Source of the DNA: a bacterium
GTDB lineage: Bacteria; Vulcanimicrobiota; Xenobia; Xenobiales; Xenobiaceae
Direction: 5' to 3'
DNA length: 51,963 nt
Assembly (NCBI GenBank): GCA_017458675.1
Contig: JAFTAM010000164.1
Span: 1-51,963 of the forward strand
Of the stretch, positions 8,056 to 14,753 are shown one piece after another. The position numbers and the translations under genes are program-made. Each line of letters opens with the position of its first letter. The stretch's first letter is position 1. The notes below the pieces were generated by a model. The model searched no databases, was not told the DNA's origin, and worked only from the letters and a program-made list of their open reading frames with translations.

Positions 8056-9404
8056 ACAAACATATTTCCCCATTCGGTGATTTGAGGCGCTAAGGCCGGC
8101 ACGCCGGGAACAAACCTAGACGCATGGCTGCAGGCCAAAGCCAGAGACATGACGCAGTCGTCATGCTTCCCCGGCGGCGCCGCATAGGTGATATTGCCGT
8201 AACTCGTTCTTTTACAGGCGAAGTCCCGCATTTCGTAAAAAAGGACCGGAACCAGGCAGTCCAGAACCGCGCCGACTCTGCGGGCGGGAAGCTGCAGATT
8301 CTGTCTTTCCGTCAGCAGCATGAGGTTTTCGATAATGCGAACCTTGGAAGCGTTCGAGGTTATAAAGGGACTCAGCCGGTAAGGGAAGCCCTTAGTCAGC
8401 TCTTCAATCAAGGGATCGCCTATGCTGTTCTGCTCCGGAATAACGATAAACGGCTGCCAGACGTCCAGGCGCCGCCGGATGCGGCGGATCTGCGTGCTGT
8501 AATCTACCTGCACCAGACGCAGGAAATCGACCAGCCGGAAGGGTTCCTCGGTGATATCGACGACGGTCAGGACCGAAGCGTCCCCTCGGCGGCCCCAGTC
8601 TATACCGGCGGCATAGCGATGCAGCGGCTCAGGGTCCGGCGGCCATTTATCGACGGCGACTAAGGCCGACTCCAGACGCAAGAAGACTTCCGCCTCGTTT
8701 TCGTCGATAAATTCGGCTAGGCAAGTTTCCCGAAAGTCCCGGTCGGTAGTTGTCCGGCGCAGGTCTTCAATAAATCTCTTATTGATAAGCGGATTGCTGG
8801 CGGTAGGAAACTGCCAGGATTCCCAATCCGGCATGAGCGGGTCCTGTCCGTTGCGCCAAAGATTGTAAAACCAATTCTTGCCGCGCGGCGTACTGTTGAC
8901 GGTCGCCAGACCGCCGGCGCCTTTGGGACCGCGGCCGGGACTTATAAGGCGTCCGACCAGCTCGGCGCCCCAGGCGTCTTCACGCAGCAGGGCAGCCTCG
9001 GTGACGGCCAGATAATCGACGCCTCGCCCCACCAATCCTCCGGGCTTTTCTCCCGATTTCAGCTCAATGACGACGTTGCCGGGAAGCTCCAGCGTTTTGG
9101 CGGCCTCATGGAAAACGGCGGCGTCTTTGAGATAGGCGCGAAACTCTGCCCAGGCCTGATTGAGAAGCTTATATGTTGGAGCGACGTACCAGGCCAGAAC
9201 CCTCGGAATCAGTTCATCTCGGCCGGATTCTCCCGCCATCTCCGCACAGTGCTTGAGTAAGTCCATAATCGTGCAGCGGTCCTTGCCCCACCTCTGACCA
9301 CAGCAAAGCACCTTAAAGCGCGCCTTGGACCTATGCACCAACAGCTGCCCCGGATGAGGCTTGTAAGGTATGGTTATCTCTTTGACAGCCGTTTCCTCAG
9401 CCAT
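8052..9404 (-). CDS. terL: Phage terminase large subunit
   Basis: The 450-residue DNA-packaging motor has an ATPase N-terminal half with Walker A-like CGQRWGKD (about 35-42) and Walker B YLAVTE (about 132-137), and an RNase H-like nuclease C-terminal half with AGIDWGRRGDAS (about 270) and HDDCVMSLALA (about 425). GGAAGGA precedes the ATG. Its usual partner, the small subunit, is not next to it but is encoded on the opposite strand at 11127, across a 1.1 kb control region and another gene. This separation is unusual. Confidence 0.93.
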   Translation of the reverse strand: MAEETAVKEITIPYKPHPGQLLVHRSKARFKVLCCGQRWGKDRCTIMDLLKHCAEMAGESGRDELIPRVLAWYVAPTYKLLNQAWAEFRAYLKDAAVFHEAAKTLELPGNVVIELKSGEKPGGLVGRGVDYLAVTEAALLREDAWGAELVGRLISPGRGPKGAGGLATVNSTPRGKNWFYNLWRNGQDPLMPDWESWQFPTASNPLINKRFIEDLRRTTTDRDFRETCLAEFIDENEAEVFLRLESALVAVDKWPPDPEPLHRYAAGIDWGRRGDASVLTVVDITEEPFRLVDFLRLVQVDYSTQIRRIRRRLDVWQPFIVIPEQNSIGDPLIEELTKGFPYRLSPFITSNASKVRIIENLMLLTERQNLQLPARRVGAVLDCLVPVLFYEMRDFACKRTSYGNITYAAPPGKHDDCVMSLALACSHASRFVPGVPALAPQITEWGNMFV

Positions 9405-9439
9405 GGCGTTTCCTTCCGTACAATAATTCCGTCAAGGGC

Positions 9440-9496
9440 AAAAAAAAATAAGATAAGCGAACGACAGCAAAGGGGAAAGCGTCCGTTTATCTTATT
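9440..9496 (-). terminator. Long hairpin with T-run before the terminase gene
   Basis: Arms AATAAGATAAGCGAACG (9447-9463) and CGTCCGTTTATCTTATT (9480-9496) form a near-perfect 17 bp stem. On the minus strand it is followed by a run of nine T, so it reads as an intrinsic terminator between the candidate late promoter (9539-9567) and terL. A second possible stem (CTCGCT/AGCGAG) lies at about 9508-9529. Confidence 0.75.
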
Positions 9497-9538
9497 TTAC
9501 AAACTCGCTCTGCGTCAGGGCACAGCGAGGTCCCCTAT

Positions 9539-9567
9539 GTAATACCATAGATAAATAAGATTGTCAA
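9539..9567 (-). promoter_or_regulatory. Candidate late promoter toward terL
   Basis: On the minus strand, TTGACA (9567-9562) and TATTAC (9544-9539) are separated by 17 bases, a good sigma-70-like arrangement. Transcription would run through the hairpin at 9440-9496 before terL, so late expression may depend on antitermination. That dependence is inferred. Confidence 0.5.
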
Positions 9568-9585
9568 GTGCCCCGTTTTTGTTCG

Positions 9586-9635
9586 CTTTTTTCTGCCCAG
9601 CCCCCGACAGCAATTAAACCCGCGGCAGAAAAAAG
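9586..9635. repeat. Perfect 12 bp inverted repeat
   Basis: CTTTTTTCTGCC (9586-9597) and GGCAGAAAAAAG (9624-9635) are exact reverse complements with a 26-base loop. The element sits just outside the larger nested palindrome. It could be a weak terminator in either direction or a protein-binding dyad. Confidence 0.7.
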
Positions 9636-9703
9636 AGACAATAATTATGTACATCAGAAATCTTGGCGATCTTCAATTCTTGACGCAGTCGGCTGCAGGC
9701 GGT

Positions 9704-9965
9704 TGCTGGTGGTCTGCAGGTGGTCCAAAACGACCACCAGCAGAAAAAAGCCCGATTTTTCGGCGTTTGCAGGGGGTGCAGGTGGTGCAGGTAGTCTATG
9801 CTATGATCATAAAAAAAAAGTATATAATATATTCACTATAAGTGAATAGATATTTTATATATATAAGTAAACTGCGGCGGACCCCCTGCACCACCTGCAG
9901 ACGGGTCAGGAAGCCCGTAATTTCAAGCTTTCTGCCTGCTGGTGGTCCCTCGGCGACCACCAGCA
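9704..9965. repeat. Nested grand palindrome around an AT-rich core
   Basis: Four exact copies of TGCTGGTGGTC or its complement form two hairpins (9704-9714/9732-9742 and 9937-9947/9955-9965). Inside them, TGCAGGTGGTGCAGG (9777-9791) pairs with 9885-9899. At the centre lies ATTCACTATAAGTGAAT (9831-9847) within about 90 bp of almost pure A/T. The three levels share nearly one centre (about 9835-9839) with matching gaps of about 34 and 37 bp. Nothing here looks coding. Candidate roles are replication origin, partition site or regulator-binding site; none is proven. More ACCACC copies continue to about 9985. Confidence 0.85.
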
Positions 9966-10140
9966 GAACCACCTGCACCACCAGCAGAAGGTATTACGGC
10001 CTTGCCTGCCGCAAAGGTTTATCAAACCTTATCAAACGCCAGGTCCTGCGCGCATGAAAGAGCGGTCCGGAAAACTGCCCGAAACCGCCGCAAAGCGATC
10101 CCCGGCGATTCTGCCATAGGTCTGACGTCGATCTTCTTAG

Positions 10141-10239
10141 TTATCAACAGGTTATCAACAGGCTTTTTATCATAAACTGTTTTCATAACGAGATTTTTTA
10201 CTTATGATCAAAAGCTAACTTATTCACAAGTTTTCAACA
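10141..10239 (+). promoter_or_regulatory. Cluster of DnaA-box-like 9-mers
   Basis: Two TTATCAACA copies (10141-10149, 10152-10160), one TTATTCACA (10220-10228) and one TTTTCAACA (10231-10239) all lie in the same orientation. They resemble the TTATNCACA DnaA-box consensus, the first two with one mismatch. Together with the AT-rich palindrome and direct repeats nearby they suggest a phage replication origin. Binding is not shown. Confidence 0.5.
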
Positions 10240-10468
10240 AGGTTCTGATCATAAGCCCTTTGATCAAAGCAAAAACCGCCGATTATGATAAAAAGCGCCT
10301 GATTTTATCATTAGTCACGCAGTACGTGCACGCAGTCTTTTATGCACGCAGTAAACTATTCAATATAATGCCTGTTTTTCAAGGGTTTGCCCGTTTATAG
10401 TCGAACATTCAGAGTATTATTAAAAATAATATTCACACATCTTGTCACTTATTTTTATGATAAAAAGG
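10163..10468. promoter_or_regulatory. Repeated TTATGAT(C/A)AAAA operator-like motif
   Basis: The motif or its complement occurs near 10164 (TTTTTATCATAA), 10202 (TTATGATCAAAA), 10246 (TGATCATAAG), 10258 (CTTTGATCAAAG, a perfect palindrome), 10283 (TTATGATAAAAA), 10303 (TTTTATCATTA) and 10452 (TTTTTATGATAAAAA, palindromic). The last sits just before the ribbon-helix-helix gene, which suggests autoregulation. A TATAAT at 10364-10369 could be that gene's -10 box. Confidence 0.5.
10316..10352 (+). repeat. Three CACGCAGT direct repeats (iteron-like)
   Basis: Exact copies lie at 10316-10323, 10329-10336 and 10345-10352, spaced 13 and 16 bases apart. Short direct repeats beside DnaA-like boxes resemble replication-initiator binding sites. 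CACGCA also recurs near the integrase end (22760-22790), where it may have another meaning. Confidence 0.6.
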
Positions 10469-10480
10469 CGGGTTTAATCA

Positions 10481-11074
10481 ATGGCTGAAGAAGGCAAAAT
10501 CTACTGTCCCCGGTGCGGGCGTCCTATGGTGAAAAGCGGCTTATGTGATTACTTCTGTTATGACAGGACCTGTCCCGGCTATCTGTCGGCTCAGGCTGCG
10601 CTCCGTCAGGCAGGCGTTCAGGACCCTTTTTTCAATGTTGACTTCAAACAGCTTATGAGCAAACCCTGTCCGGAAGAAGCCAAAGGGCACGGCAGCGGCC
10701 GCGCTAAAGCCAAGAAGCCTGTCCGGAAGCCTGCAAGGTCTTCTCTCTACTTTGAGAAAGCCTTTAAAGAGCTTACTCCTCCTGATGCTGAGGAGGCCGA
10801 AAAGCTTAAGTCCGTTTCGCTGCGCATTCCTGCCCGAATGAAAGAGAAACTGAACGCTATTTCGGAAGCTTCCGGCGTGCCTTTCAGCAGTGTGATGCGC
10901 CTTGCCGTCGGCGGCTTCACGGCCCGATGTGAAGAAGCCGTCTGTCTTTGCCCTCGCTGCACCTTCCCGCTTCTTTCTGATGACGAGCCCTGCCCGATCT
11001 GCAGCCGGCAGCCGAACAGCGAGCCGACCGAACCTGACCCTGCTCAGAAATTACCGACGGCCCCCATCGCCTGA
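10481..11074 (+). CDS. Zinc-ribbon / ribbon-helix-helix / zinc-ribbon protein
   Basis: The 197-residue protein has an N-terminal zinc ribbon (YCPRCGRPM, then CDYFCYDRTCPGY, about 8-33) and a basic linker (about 68-88). A ribbon-helix-helix-like segment follows (KSVSLRIPARMKEKLNAISE... FSSVMRLAVGGFTAR, about 108-148), then a second zinc ribbon (CLCPRCTFPL and CPIC, about 152-178). RHH proteins are usually DNA-binding repressors. The gene faces away from terL, with the repeat-rich region upstream and the small terminase gene downstream, so a role in late-gene control or packaging is plausible. I do not know this architecture as a named family. Confidence 0.75.
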   Translation: MAEEGKIYCPRCGRPMVKSGLCDYFCYDRTCPGYLSAQAALRQAGVQDPFFNVDFKQLMSKPCPEEAKGHGSGRAKAKKPVRKPARSSLYFEKAFKELTPPDAEEAEKLKSVSLRIPARMKEKLNAISEASGVPFSSVMRLAVGGFTARCEEAVCLCPRCTFPLLSDDEPCPICSRQPNSEPTEPDPAQKLPTAPIA

Positions 11075-11126
11075 TGGTTCCTAGCGGTCCGCAAATTTTT
11101 TGGGCATTTTGAAAACGAGGTAATAC

Positions 11127-11639
11127 ATGGCTGAAGAAGAGTTTGTCATCCGCATGCCGGGCGCGCCGTCGCCCTCGGAACCGCCTGCCGAGCTGCAGAA
11201 GACCAGAGACGATGTGCTCAACCGCTTAACCGACCAGCAGCTCCGCTTCTGCATGGAGATGGTACGCTGCCCTCAACCCAAGAAGGCTGCGCTCAATGCC
11301 GGCTACGCGCCCAAGTCGGCGGCGCAGTCCGCCTACAACCTGCTGCACTCGGAGCGCTATGCCTATGTGCAGGAAGCCCTGCGCCTGCTGCAGGCCGAAG
11401 CCGACCGTCGGAGCTACGACGACAAAAGAGCGGTCATCCGCGACATTCTGGAAGTCTATGAGCAGGCCCGCATGGAGGGCGACCTGAAAAGTCAGATTAA
11501 GCTCCTCGACATCCGAGCCCGCATTCTGGGCATGTATTCCGGCAGCGTCGAAAGCGGCAGCGTGCCGCGCAAAACCGAGGTAACCCTGCGCTTCGTGCCG
11601 CCGGCGTCGCAGTCCGATCCCCAGGCAACTTTGTTCTGA
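11127..11639 (+). CDS. terS: Phage terminase small subunit
   Basis: The 170-residue protein has the Terminase_2 pattern: LTDQQLRFCMEMV, then KKAALNAGYAPKSAAQSAYNLL (a helix-turn-helix for DNA recognition, about 52-75), then a helical oligomerisation region (RDILEVYEQARMEGDLKSQIKLLDIRARILGMY). It recognises the packaging site and hands DNA to the large subunit. GAGG precedes the ATG. It is transcribed opposite to terL and follows the RHH gene by 52 bp. Confidence 0.88.
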   Translation: MAEEEFVIRMPGAPSPSEPPAELQKTRDDVLNRLTDQQLRFCMEMVRCPQPKKAALNAGYAPKSAAQSAYNLLHSERYAYVQEALRLLQAEADRRSYDDKRAVIRDILEVYEQARMEGDLKSQIKLLDIRARILGMYSGSVESGSVPRKTEVTLRFVPPASQSDPQATLF

Positions 11640-11733
11640 ACCGCTTTCCGTCTCCCCATGCAGGAGGTGCAGGCGGTTTAAATTTAAATTTTGAAACCTC
11701 ACGGCGGGACGCAGGGAAAACAAAAGAAAATCG

Positions 11734-11762
11734 TTGCGGCCGCTGGCCTTTTAAGATATAAT
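11734..11762 (+). promoter_or_regulatory. Promoter of the PanAT-type pair
   Basis: TTGCGG and TATAAT are separated by 17 bases, with GAAAGGAGG before the ATG at 11788. An AT palindrome TTTAAATTTAAA lies about 50 bp upstream. This gives the toxin-antitoxin pair its own promoter, as expected for a prophage moron. Confidence 0.7.
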
Positions 11763-11787
11763 CAGATAGAAGAAAGGAGGCGTAATT

Positions 11788-12222
11788 ATGTATAGAGCCA
11801 GCGACGTTGCAAAATATATTTTATGGCGAAATACAGCTGACGGAACGCCTGCAAGCAATTTACGGCTGCAGAAACTGCTTTACTTCGCTTGGGTCGTTTA
11901 TTATAAGAATTTCCGCAAGCGCTTATTTGAAGACGCTATCTGCGCATGGAAATTCGGCCCGGTAGTTCCCTCTGTATATTATGAGTATTGCCAATACGCA
12001 GGTCTTCCCATTCGAGTATATGAGAAACCTTCTTATGCAGACGATCTTATCATTTTAGACAAGTTAATGGCCAAATACTTTAAACAGACTACAAGCGATT
12101 TAGTTAAGGAAACGCACGCCCCCGGCAAACCATGGGATATAGTTTTTAATAACGGCAGCGGAAATCGACAAATCATAGCATTTTCTCTTATTGAGGATAT
12201 AGAAAGCCGATGCCTCAATTGA
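11788..12222 (+). CDS. Panacea-domain (DUF4065) antitoxin, PanA-like
   Basis: The 144-residue protein has the Panacea/SocA/GepA pattern: DVAKYILWRN at the start, LRLQKLLYFAWVVYYK (about 28-43), AWKFGPVVPSVYYEY (about 54-68) and a helical C-terminus. Panacea proteins are versatile antitoxins that pair with many unrelated toxins, often encoded in prophages. The next gene overlaps this one by 13 bp. Promoter and ribosome binding site are strong. The antitoxin-first order and overlap support a two-gene addiction or anti-phage module. Confidence 0.85.
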   Translation: MYRASDVAKYILWRNTADGTPASNLRLQKLLYFAWVVYYKNFRKRLFEDAICAWKFGPVVPSVYYEYCQYAGLPIRVYEKPSYADDLIILDKLMAKYFKQTTSDLVKETHAPGKPWDIVFNNGSGNRQIIAFSLIEDIESRCLN

Positions 12223-12986
12223 ACGGTGATAAGCAAAGAGAAAAACAGTCGCAGTTAAACGCTCTTCTTTCAGACATGGCCGTTAATGTTACAGAACATG
12301 CGTTATACGATAAATGGCTTGAAAAGTTTAACTCCATTTATTCCGACGATTTCCGACACTGTTATTCGGAATTGTTTACTGTCATTTCAAAATTAGGCAA
12401 AAAAGATACAGAATATATAAACGCGCTAGCAGACAATTTAATCAATATTCAGCAATACTTACAAGACATGGAACCGGAAGAGAAAAAACGCCGAGGCTAT
12501 CACGAAAACCTTAATTCCGGTCTTTGGAAATTAGCCGACCATATAAACCTGGAAATCGGCCGCTACAGCTTTATGGTTAAAAATGAAACAGCTGTCAGCG
12601 ATACGCAAAAACAGATTGAGAGCCTGCAAAATCAGTTGGCCGTCTCAAGGCAAGAGTTAGAAAACGCCCAGAAAAAATTTTCATCCATGCAAATAGACAT
12701 GGTCGCAGTTTTGGGCGTCTTTGCAGCTATAGTCATTGCCTTTTCCGGTTCAATAACCTATTCTGCAGGTTCTCTTTCTGCGTTGGGCAAAGCTTCGTCG
12801 TCGGAGGTGCTTCTCTGCATATCCATGTGCGGCTTTGTTGTAATCAATACTATTTACGTTTTATTGCGCACCGTAGGCATAATTATAGATAAAAATATTT
12901 TTGCGAACAAAACTTATATCGCTGCCATAAATGCGTTTTTGGTCATTTTAATGGCTATTTGTATATTTTTATTAGCGTATAAATAA
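12210..12986 (+). CDS. Membrane protein, predicted toxin of the PanAT-type pair
   Basis: The 258-residue protein has a helical N-terminal region, a coiled coil (about 130-160, QKQIESLQNQLAVSRQEL) and three hydrophobic segments at about 163-183, 199-222 and 237-257. I do not recognise a catalytic motif. Published PanT toxins include small membrane-acting proteins, so membrane depolarisation is a reasonable guess. The toxin role rests on the 13 bp overlap with the Panacea gene, the shared promoter and the terminator after the pair. The region is more AT-rich than the flanking phage genes, fitting recent acquisition. Confidence 0.65.
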   Translation: MPQLNGDKQREKQSQLNALLSDMAVNVTEHALYDKWLEKFNSIYSDDFRHCYSELFTVISKLGKKDTEYINALADNLINIQQYLQDMEPEEKKRRGYHENLNSGLWKLADHINLEIGRYSFMVKNETAVSDTQKQIESLQNQLAVSRQELENAQKKFSSMQIDMVAVLGVFAAIVIAFSGSITYSAGSLSALGKASSSEVLLCISMCGFVVINTIYVLLRTVGIIIDKNIFANKTYIAAINAFLVILMAICIFLLAYK

Positions 12987-13016
12987 AACCCGTCGCTCTG
13001 AGTGCGGCGGGCTTTA
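12985..13016. terminator. Bidirectional terminator between PanAT and the DUF1828/1829 gene
   Basis: CCCGTCGC-TCTGAGT-GCGGCGGG forms a stem flanked by A-rich and T-rich sides, so it can end transcription from both directions. Its sequence, including the TCTGAGT loop, is almost identical to the terminator at 14378-14408. Confidence 0.8.
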
Positions 13017-13040
13017 TAAATCATATTTTAAGTGCTTGTT

Positions 13041-13799
13041 CTATGCAGTGAGCTGATTTAGGTTTTTCGGCAAATTACGCTCGCTCCACTTTATGACGCT
13101 TACGTTATACTTTTCAAACGCGTCTTCAATTCCGCGAGGAATCGTATTTGAATCATTCAAAAACACTATCAGCCTGCTGTCGTTCCGTCTTGACGGCTTA
13201 GTGTCTTCCCAAGCAAACAGTATATTTCCCATGCTGGACTTATTAGGATTATTAAGCGTCCGGCACAGCCGCTCCGGCTTCTTGCTGCTTCTTTGAAACA
13301 AAAAATCATAGTTGTGGGAAAAGCCTGACGTCCCTGTAAACTGTACATTATCTACGTAGTATATCTTATTCTCTCTGAAGAAAGCCTGGATATCCTCAAC
13401 AAAAAACGACGCCGTCCTAACCTTAGCGGTCATAAACATATCGTCAATACGCATCATGGCCTGAACGAAGAAATGTTTCTTTTGAGGAAAATCGCAAATA
13501 TTTCCTTTTGATACAAGCTGTTTTCCCTGCAAATTCACGCCGTATTGAGCTAAAATGCTTTTCAGCAGCGTCTTTCTGGCCGGAGTGAACTGGACCCCGT
13601 TCATCTCTAAGCTGTTTATAATAACGCCGTCATCGGTGAATAATATGTCATTCCCGTCCTGCCTTACATAAATCTGCAGGTAATCATTCGCGCTGTCTAA
13701 ATACGGCGTGGTTATTTCATAGTATTCGCCGTATTGTTCAAACGATATTTCACTTTTTAACCAGTTCGCATAGTTGTCAATTAGCTTCTGAATATCCAT
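13041..13799 (-). CDS. DUF1828/DUF1829 protein
   Basis: The 252-residue protein has an N-terminal DUF1828-like domain (YYEITTPYLDSANDYLQIYV, then DILFTDDGVIINSLEMNG, about 26-70) and a C-terminal DUF1829-like domain (about 120-245). No biochemical activity is established for either that I can cite. It lies 26 bp downstream of the 13826-14272 gene, shares its promoter and ends at a terminator, so the two form a cassette. Such isolated pairs in prophages are often defence or addiction genes. That role is inferred. Confidence 0.75.
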   Translation of the reverse strand: MDIQKLIDNYANWLKSEISFEQYGEYYEITTPYLDSANDYLQIYVRQDGNDILFTDDGVIINSLEMNGVQFTPARKTLLKSILAQYGVNLQGKQLVSKGNICDFPQKKHFFVQAMMRIDDMFMTAKVRTASFFVEDIQAFFRENKIYYVDNVQFTGTSGFSHNYDFLFQRSSKKPERLCRTLNNPNKSSMGNILFAWEDTKPSRRNDSRLIVFLNDSNTIPRGIEDAFEKYNVSVIKWSERNLPKNLNQLTA

Positions 13800-13825
13800 T
13801 TATTCCCTCCTTTCCGGCAAAACAT

Positions 13826-14272
13826 TTAGATTAGTTCAGTCTGCATATGTATATCAGGGCGTTCTATGACGTTAAAGCGCTTCAAAAGAAGCAGCGTGTT
13901 CTCTATGAATTGATTGCTCTGCAGGTCCTCGGCCTTTTCAGCAAAAGAACGACCGTATTCTTCTGAATAGATATGCCAATGCGAACCTATAATAACCGTC
14001 CCGTCAGGGTTGCGGTGCCGACTTGTCGGGTTTATATGCAATTCCATAAGCATAACCCCGGAAACTGTTATTCGCGCGCCTATATAGCATTTTAGCCTAT
14101 TGACAGTTCCCCTGAATATGTCAATCGTAAAATTATCTCTTTTCGTTGTCCCTTCAACCTGGAAACTGGCTTTTTTACCTCTTTCCGGAAATAAAACGAC
14201 TTTTTCCAAAGTGCGCTTCAGCATAGATATCATCATATCCGCTTCTTGCTGCGTTAACTTGGCAGCGGCCAT
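13826..14272 (-). CDS. DUF6978-like protein, partner of the DUF1828/1829 gene
   Basis: The 148-residue protein has a helical start (LTQQEADMMISMLKRTLEK), a beta-rich centre (KASFQVEGTTKRDNFTIDIFRG) and a His-containing segment (MELHINPTSRHRNPDG, then GSHWHIYSEEYG). This resembles proteins annotated DUF6978 that lie beside DUF1828 genes; the name is from memory. The start at 14272 is chosen for GAAGGTG six bases upstream, over an ATG at 14281. It is first in a two-gene cassette with its own promoter. Confidence 0.6.
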   Translation of the reverse strand: MAAAKLTQQEADMMISMLKRTLEKVVLFPERGKKASFQVEGTTKRDNFTIDIFRGTVNRLKCYIGARITVSGVMLMELHINPTSRHRNPDGTVIIGSHWHIYSEEYGRSFAEKAEDLQSNQFIENTLLLLKRFNVIERPDIHMQTELI

Positions 14273-14318
14273 AAAAAGCACCTTCTCAATTTATAAATTC
14301 TTACAGAACACAAATCGG

Positions 14319-14347
14319 ATATTATCACAGCTATTTCAGCTTTTCAA
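14319..14347 (-). promoter_or_regulatory. Promoter of the DUF6978/DUF1828 cassette
   Basis: On the minus strand, TTGAAA (14347-14342) and TAATAT (14324-14319) are 17 bases apart, about 45 bases before the start codon. The promoter sits between the early-operon terminator and the cassette, giving it independent expression. Confidence 0.65.
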
Positions 14348-14377
14348 TATAAAAAAATAAATTTACTAAAATAAATA

Positions 14378-14408
14378 AAAGCCCGGCGCTCTGAGTGCGT
14401 CGGGCTTT
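14378..14408 (-). terminator. Terminator of the early leftward operon
   Basis: AAAGCCCGGCGC-TCTGAGT-GCGTCGGGCTTT forms a 12 bp stem followed on the minus strand by TTTATTTAT. It is nearly identical to 12985-13016, so the two copies flank the DUF6978/DUF1828 cassette as direct repeats. Confidence 0.8.
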
Positions 14409-14419
14409 AAGCCTGTTGT

Positions 14420-14707
14420 TTACCGTGCCGTGGGCGGCAGGTTGTCTACCAGCGAATAGGTCAGACTTTCCAGGAATTGGTCAAAATTGTTGTCGTTAGC
14501 TTCGTAGATCGCGCGGCAGATTTCCTTGAAGGTGTCCTTTATGTATTGCTGCTGCTGAGCGAAGCGCTTGGCCATCATGGCCCGCAGGCTGACGGTATCG
14601 TCGCCGGACAGGGCCTGTACGGCGGAAACGTGCAGCTGCTCTGAGAAGATCACGTTAAGCAGAAGCGAGAGCTCTTTACTCACGATTTGACGGTTTTCGT
14701 TATTCAT
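14420..14707 (-). CDS. Small phage protein of unknown function
   Basis: The 95-residue, mostly helical protein (NENRQIVSKELSLLLNVIF; RAMMAKRFAQQQQYIKDTF) has no family I recognise. The start at 14707 has AAAGGAG at good spacing; the longer frame upstream lacks one. It is the last gene of the early operon, right after the primase-helicase and before a terminator. A replication accessory role is a guess from position. Confidence 0.65.
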   Translation of the reverse strand: MNNENRQIVSKELSLLLNVIFSEQLHVSAVQALSGDDTVSLRAMMAKRFAQQQQYIKDTFKEICRAIYEANDNNFDQFLESLTYSLVDNLPPTAR

Positions 14708-14753
14708 TTCTACTCCTTTGTATAAACAGGTCCCGCGGCAGCGGGCGTATTTT

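Noticed and set aside
9568-10175. Several 60-95 codon frames across the palindromic region
   Set aside because: They translate the inverted repeats in different frames (Pro/Thr/Arg-rich products), have no ribosome binding site and overlap each other.
9704-10352. CRISPR array
   Set aside because: Repeats are inverted or very short and there are no equal-length spacers or cas genes.
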